From assembly GCA_910587745.1 (NCBI GenBank), contig CAJUNE010000041.1, forward strand, positions 1-9,451: a DNA stretch of 9,451 bases. The letters are read 5' to 3'. The DNA comes from an uncultured Bacilli bacterium (lineage in GTDB: Bacteria; Bacillota_I; Bacilli_A; RF39; UBA660). Below the pieces are notes generated by a model that saw only the letters and a program-made list of their open reading frames with translations, was not told the DNA's origin and made no database searches. Of this stretch, positions 5,722 to 9,451 are shown piece by piece. The position numbers and the translations under genes are program-made. Each line of letters opens with the position of its first letter. Position 1 is the first letter of the stretch.

Positions 5722-6712
5722 AGTAGCAATTAATGGTTTTGGGAGAATAGGAAGATTAGCATTTAGACAAATAATAACAGCTACCGACTTTGATATTGTA
5801 GCCATAAATGATTTAGGAAATGCAGAAGAACTATCTTATCTTTTAAAATATGATACAGTTCATAGAGCTTTCCACGAAGATTTAATAAGATTTATAAATA
5901 ATGATATTATAATAAATAATGTTAAGAAGGTAAGAGTATTTAACGAATTAGATCCTGAAAATCTTCCTTGGGGAGATTTAAATGTTGACTTAGTACTTGA
6001 GTGTACTGGAAAATTTACAGAATATGAAATGGCTTATAAACATATAAAAGCGGGAGCTAAAAAAGTATTAATTTCTGCTCCATCAAAATCAGATAATGTT
6101 AAAACAATAGTATATAATGTAAATCATAATATATTAGATGGTACAGAAGAGGTTATTTCTGCGGCAAGTTGCACTACAAATTGTTTAGCGCCTATAGCTA
6201 ATATATTAGAAAAAAGTATAGGTATTGAAAATGGTTACATGTCAACAATTCATGCTTATACTAATGACCAAGCAACACTAGATATATCTCATAAAAAAGG
6301 AATTAAAGCACGAAGGGGAAGAGCTTGCGCTGCTAATATTATTCCAGCTTCTACAGGAGCAGCATCTGCTATAGGCAAAGTTATACCAAGCTTAGAAGGA
6401 AAACTAGATGGTATTGCATATCGTGTACCAGTAGAAGATGGATCGATGATTGAACTAACATTTATACCTAAAAGAGAGACTACAGTAGATGAAATAAATG
6501 GACTATTTACAAATAATCAAAACGAAACATTAGGCATTACATATGATCCAATTGTTTCTAGCGATATAATAGGTAAGAAATATGGTGCATTAGTAGATGG
6601 GTTATCAACATCAATTAATAATAAATTAATAAAAGTAGTTGCATGGTATGATAATGAATATGGATATACAGCACAAATGCTTAGAACAGCAAAGACACTA
6701 TTTAAAAAATAA
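5714..6712 (+). CDS. gap: Glyceraldehyde-3-phosphate dehydrogenase, type I
   Basis: 332 residues, full length. It catalyses the oxidative phosphorylation of glyceraldehyde-3-phosphate to 1,3-bisphosphoglycerate in glycolysis, or the reverse. Visible: Rossmann loop INGFGRIGR (6-14), INDLGN (31-36), catalytic C153 in SAASCTTNCLAP, H180 in STIHAYTNDQ, phosphate-binding ASTGAA (212-217) and WYDNEYGY near the end. Cofactor positions are mixed: the aspartate of IND (D33) that favours NAD is kept, but it is followed by L-G-N, and the Leu-Pro pair typical of strictly NAD-dependent enzymes (as in LDLPHK) is Ile-Ser here (191-192, in LDISHKKG). Dual or NADP use is therefore possible. The start overlaps the kinase gene by 8 bases, and AGGAGGA (5700-5706) is an excellent ribosome binding site inside it, so translation is probably coupled. 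Neither cggR nor pgk is adjacent. Confidence 0.96.
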   Translation: MIRVAINGFGRIGRLAFRQIITATDFDIVAINDLGNAEELSYLLKYDTVHRAFHEDLIRFINNDIIINNVKKVRVFNELDPENLPWGDLNVDLVLECTGKFTEYEMAYKHIKAGAKKVLISAPSKSDNVKTIVYNVNHNILDGTEEVISAASCTTNCLAPIANILEKSIGIENGYMSTIHAYTNDQATLDISHKKGIKARRGRACAANIIPASTGAASAIGKVIPSLEGKLDGIAYRVPVEDGSMIELTFIPKRETTVDEINGLFTNNQNETLGITYDPIVSSDIIGKKYGALVDGLSTSINNKLIKVVAWYDNEYGYTAQMLRTAKTLFKK

Positions 6713-6714
6713 AT

Positions 6715-6763
6715 GATTAATTAAGAAAGAGTATTCAAATTGCTTCTTAGTTAATCTTTTTTT
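6715..6763 (+). terminator. Intrinsic terminator after gap
   Basis: GATTAATTAAGAA (6715-6727) pairs with TTCTTAGTTAATC (6744-6756), 13 pairs with one G-U, around a loop of about 16 bases, followed at once by seven T residues (6757-6763). It starts two bases after the gap stop codon. AT-rich but long, and the clearest terminator in the window. Confidence 0.88.
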
Positions 6764-6797
6764 AGGTTTTGGTAAACGTAAAAAATAATATTTAAAA

Positions 6798-6826
6798 TAT
6801 ACAATTCATAAAAAATATGTTATTAT
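6798..6826 (+). promoter_or_regulatory. Promoter with extended -10 for the small membrane protein gene
   Basis: TATACA (6798-6803), 17-base spacer, TATTAT (6821-6826) preceded by TG at 6818-6819, giving the extended -10 TGnTATTAT. Predicted start near 6833, only a few bases before the AAAGGAG ribosome binding site at 6837-6843. Confidence 0.5.
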
Positions 6827-6850
6827 TTAGTATATAAAAGGAGTAAAAAA

Positions 6851-7033
6851 ATGAAAGATATTTTAATAGGAGTTATCATAATATTCGTAGTCTTTTTAAT
6901 AGGAGACTTTATCTATGCAGAAAAAAATACATGTATTAGAAATGAGAAAGAGCATATTGGTGAATTCTGTAAGTGTGGTTTAATAAAAAATCAATTTGAT
7001 ATAAATATTTATATATTTGATAGATATTGGTAA
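6851..7033 (+). CDS. Small hydrophobic-N-terminus protein with three cysteines, unknown
   Basis: 60 residues; I do not recognise it. It has a strong ribosome binding site (AAAGGAG, 6837-6843, seven bases from ATG) and its own promoter between a terminator and another promoter, so it is probably a real, separately expressed small gene. Residues 4-23 (ILIGVIIIFVVFLIGDFIYA) form one membrane-spanning segment after a short lysine-containing N-terminus. This could be an anchor or a signal peptide; FIYA followed by E is a possible signal peptidase I site, leaving about 37 mature residues. The exported part has C28 and a C40-K-C42 motif, then an aromatic tail ending in DRYW. The segment is not lipobox-like, as no cysteine directly follows it. 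Possible roles include a membrane regulator, a metal-binding or disulphide-bonded peptide, or a secreted signal, but none is shown by sequence. Confidence 0.65.
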   Translation: MKDILIGVIIIFVVFLIGDFIYAEKNTCIRNEKEHIGEFCKCGLIKNQFDINIYIFDRYW

Positions 7034-7052
7034 TAATAATTTTTACTTTTTA

Positions 7053-7081
7053 TTGTTTAAAATTAGTAAATGTGATATTAT
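7053..7081 (+). promoter_or_regulatory. Promoter with extended -10 for the GH31 gene
   Basis: TTGTTT (7053-7058), 17-base spacer, TATTAT (7076-7081) preceded by TG at 7073-7074. The start predicted near 7088 gives a leader of about 28 nt. It has the same TGnTATTAT element as the promoter at 6798-6826. No operator palindrome is evident around it. Confidence 0.58.
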
Positions 7082-7115
7082 ATAAATAGTAAAAATAAAA
7101 GGGAGTAGGTTAGTC

Positions 7116-9451
7116 GTGGCTAATTTAGATGCGCATTTTAAAGTAAATTACCAGGATGCCTTAAGCAATGAAAAAGCTATATTTAGGGGAAATAAATATC
7201 GTATAACAATATTAAGTGAACGATTAATTCGATTTGAGTATAGTGAGAAAGGGGTATTCTTTGATCATCCAACGGAATTAGCAAGATTTCGAAATTTTAA
7301 TGTACCCAATTTTAAAGTTGAAGAAACAGATAAAAATCTAATAATACAAACTAAATATTTCATTCTTGAATATATTAAAGAAAAGCCTTTTATTGGACCT
7401 AAATATGCACCCGATCAATTTTTAAAAGTCGGATTAATGAATAGTGATAAAGTTTGGTATTTTAATCATGCTGAAGCCAGAAATTTTGGTGGAACTAAAA
7501 TATCTCTTGATAAAAACATGAAATCTTCATTAGAAAAAGGTTTATATTCTACTGACGGTTTTGCATCCATTGACGATTCCAAAAACTTAGTATTTATGGA
7601 AGATGGTTTTTTAGTTAAACCTACAGAAAAAAGAATTGATACATATCTTTTTATATATAGAAGAGACTTTGGTTTATGTTTAAAAGATTATTTTACTCTT
7701 ACAGGTTTACCACCATTATTACCAAGATATGCATTAGGTATTTGGTGGAATAGAGATATGATATATTCTTTTGAAGATACCAAGAAATTATTAAAAGCTT
7801 TTAACAATCACAGCATTCCATTATCAGTATTATTATTAAATGAGTTTTGGCACTTAAAAGATAAACGAAACTTAAGTCTACATAAAACAGGATTTACATT
7901 TTCTAAAGAATTGTTTGATAATCCCTTTGAATTTACAAATTATATGCATGATAGAGGAGTACGAATTGGCTTAAATATGGATCCTATAGAAGGGGTAGGA
8001 GAACATGAAGAAAAGTTTAGAATAATTGCCACTGAGTTAGGATTAATTAACACTAAAAAAATACCATTTAATGTATTTGACAAAACTTTTATAGCTATAT
8101 ATTTTAATCATTTAATCAAACCTTTAGATAGTTTAGGTGTTGATTTTTATTGGATTGACTATAATTATGATTTAGACTCTTTAAAAGCCTTAAACCATTA
8201 TCATTTTATAAATTACTATAAAGATAATAGATATCGACCATTAGTATTTTCTAGAAATAGTGTAACAGCATCTCACTTAAATGGAATTCATTTTTCTGGT
8301 AAAACAGAGGTGAGTTGGAACACATTAGATTATTTACCATCTTTTAATTCCAGTGGTAGTAATATAGGACTTTCTTGGTGGAGTCATGATATTGGAGGCT
8401 TTAAAGGTGGTATGGAAGATTCTGAACTATATATTAGATATGTTCAATTAGGAACTTATAGTCCCATATTTAGATTTGCCTGTGAAAGAGGTCATTATTA
8501 TAAAAGAGAACCATGGAACTGGGATATAAAAACATATACTATTGCCAAGGAATATTGTTTATTAAGACATAGCTTAATACCATATTTATATACTGAAAAC
8601 TATAAGTATCATAAAACGGGGTTACCTCTTATTCAACCATTATACTATAGTTATCCTGAGATAGTAGATGAACCAGCATATAAAAATGAATACTATTTTG
8701 GTAGTGAATTATTAGTTAAGCCAATTACTAAGAAACAAGATAATGTTATGAATAGATGTGTAGAACAATTATTTTTACCTAAAGGAACTTGGTATGATTT
8801 TAAAACAGGTAAAAAGTTTCCCGGAAATAAAAGATATGTAGCATTTTATAAAGACGAAGATTATCCAGTATTTGCCAAAAGTGGATCAATTATACCACTA
8901 GCTATGTTACCTGAAAATATTAATGATACGAATCCACCAACAGGATTAGAAATACATGTTTTTCCAGGCAGAAGCAATATATATAAACTTTATGAAGATG
9001 ATGGCATATCAAGATTAAATGAAGAAGGGTATTATATTATAACAGCAATTGATTATAACTATTTAGCTAATAATTATACTTTGATTATTAGACCAATTGA
9101 AGGTAAAGCAGGAATTATTCCTAAAAATAGGGATTACAAAATAAGATTTAGAAACACACGAGAAGCAGAAGGAGTATCAGCATTTATAAATGGAACTGAA
9201 ATACCAATAGAATCTTATTCAGAAGATCAAGATTTTATAGTTATTGCCAAAAATGTTCCTACAACTAGCCAATTAACAATTAATTGTAAAGGTAAGGATA
9301 TAGAAATAGATGCAATACGTCTTATCAATGAAGATATTAATTCTATTATAAGTGATGCCAAAATAAAAACAAATTTAAAAGAAAGTATAGCTACTATTAT
9401 GTTTAGTAACTTAGACATTAGTAAAAAACGTATTGAAATACGAAAACTAAA
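7116..9451 (+). CDS. Glycoside hydrolase family 31 protein, partial at right edge, altered active site
   Basis: 778 codons are open to the window edge; the C-terminus is missing. GTG 7116 is the start because an in-frame TAA lies at 7083-7085, no ATG precedes the conserved N-terminus, and GGGAG (7101-7105) with AGTAGG (7104-7109) provides a binding site. Residues 1 to about 190 are the N-terminal beta-sandwich (galactose mutarotase-like). About 200-540 is the (beta/alpha)8 barrel, beginning LGIWWNR (207-213). After it come beta domains with KLYEDDG and RDYKIRFRNT. GH31 enzymes are mostly alpha-glucosidases and alpha-xylosidases. No signal peptide is seen, so it should be cytoplasmic. The nucleophile position is kept (D348 in YWIDYN), as are SRN and SWWSHDIGG (420-428). 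However, the SGD acid/base motif reads SGK (K396), the usual DMDWH reads NEFWH (242-246), and RLHS reads RFAC (453-456). It is probably non-canonical or catalytically inactive; annotation as alpha-glucosidase would be premature. Confidence 0.88.
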   Translation, partial: MANLDAHFKVNYQDALSNEKAIFRGNKYRITILSERLIRFEYSEKGVFFDHPTELARFRNFNVPNFKVEETDKNLIIQTKYFILEYIKEKPFIGPKYAPDQFLKVGLMNSDKVWYFNHAEARNFGGTKISLDKNMKSSLEKGLYSTDGFASIDDSKNLVFMEDGFLVKPTEKRIDTYLFIYRRDFGLCLKDYFTLTGLPPLLPRYALGIWWNRDMIYSFEDTKKLLKAFNNHSIPLSVLLLNEFWHLKDKRNLSLHKTGFTFSKELFDNPFEFTNYMHDRGVRIGLNMDPIEGVGEHEEKFRIIATELGLINTKKIPFNVFDKTFIAIYFNHLIKPLDSLGVDFYWIDYNYDLDSLKALNHYHFINYYKDNRYRPLVFSRNSVTASHLNGIHFSGKTEVSWNTLDYLPSFNSSGSNIGLSWWSHDIGGFKGGMEDSELYIRYVQLGTYSPIFRFACERGHYYKREPWNWDIKTYTIAKEYCLLRHSLIPYLYTENYKYHKTGLPLIQPLYYSYPEIVDEPAYKNEYYFGSELLVKPITKKQDNVMNRCVEQLFLPKGTWYDFKTGKKFPGNKRYVAFYKDEDYPVFAKSGSIIPLAMLPENINDTNPPTGLEIHVFPGRSNIYKLYEDDGISRLNEEGYYIITAIDYNYLANNYTLIIRPIEGKAGIIPKNRDYKIRFRNTREAEGVSAFINGTEIPIESYSEDQDFIVIAKNVPTTSQLTINCKGKDIEIDAIRLINEDINSIISDAKIKTNLKESIATIMFSNLDISKKRIEIRKL

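Noticed and set aside
6771..6784. Partial catabolite-responsive element (GGTAAACGTAAAAA)
   Set aside because: About 8 of 11 specified consensus positions match, but the second half-site is broken (no T at position 10 and no C at 13), so it is within what AT-rich sequence yields by chance.
9227..9418. Open frame on the minus strand with hydrophobic translation
   Set aside because: It is antisense to the GH31 gene, whose reading frame is continuous and family-like here; hydrophobicity again reflects complementing AT-rich codons.

Overview
This window comes from a very AT-rich, low-GC Gram-positive bacterium (Bacillota). The evidence is the rRNA sequence, strong purine-rich ribosome binding sites, and the genes yvcK, whiA and clpP. 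A 5S rRNA of about 104 nt with a shortened helix IV points towards the Mollicutes or an Erysipelotrichia-like neighbour, but every tryptophan I checked is TGG and all seven complete genes stop with TAA or TAG. I therefore read it with the standard code and treat the exact lineage as an inference.

Layout. Positions 1-504 are the end of an rRNA operon: the 23S 3' end, a 62-nt spacer with a small hairpin, 5S rRNA, and a T10 tract directly after the 5S. At 655-1410 is an uncharacterised protein with a PD-(D/E)XK nuclease-like core, apparently alone next to the rRNA operon. At 1457-3333 are yvcK and whiA, overlapping by one base, without the rapZ and crh genes that often flank them. clpP (3330-3899) lies on the minus strand and its stop codon overlaps that of whiA. 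A divergent intergenic region (3900-4059) carries back-to-back promoters whose -35 boxes overlap. It drives a TGS/ThrRS-like/uridine kinase fusion protein (4060-5721), translationally coupled to glyceraldehyde-3-phosphate dehydrogenase (5714-6712). That operon ends at a clear intrinsic terminator (6715-6763).

The last part holds a 60-residue membrane or secreted small protein (6851-7033), not previously named as far as I can tell. It is followed by a large GTG-started glycoside hydrolase family 31 protein (7116 to beyond the right edge). Each has its own promoter with an extended TGnTATTAT -10 element. The GH31 protein keeps the fold and the nucleophile position but has lost several residues normally needed at the active site, including the general acid/base aspartate (lysine here).

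Functional links. YvcK (central carbon/cell envelope balance), WhiA, ClpP and GAPDH belong to a neighbourhood that is loosely conserved in Bacillota (rapZ-yvcK-whiA-crh, clpP, cggR-gap-pgk). Here it looks like a rearranged and thinned version. I see no insertion sequence, CRISPR array, tRNA or phage gene. The two points most worth following up are the degenerate GH31 protein and the orphan nuclease-like protein.
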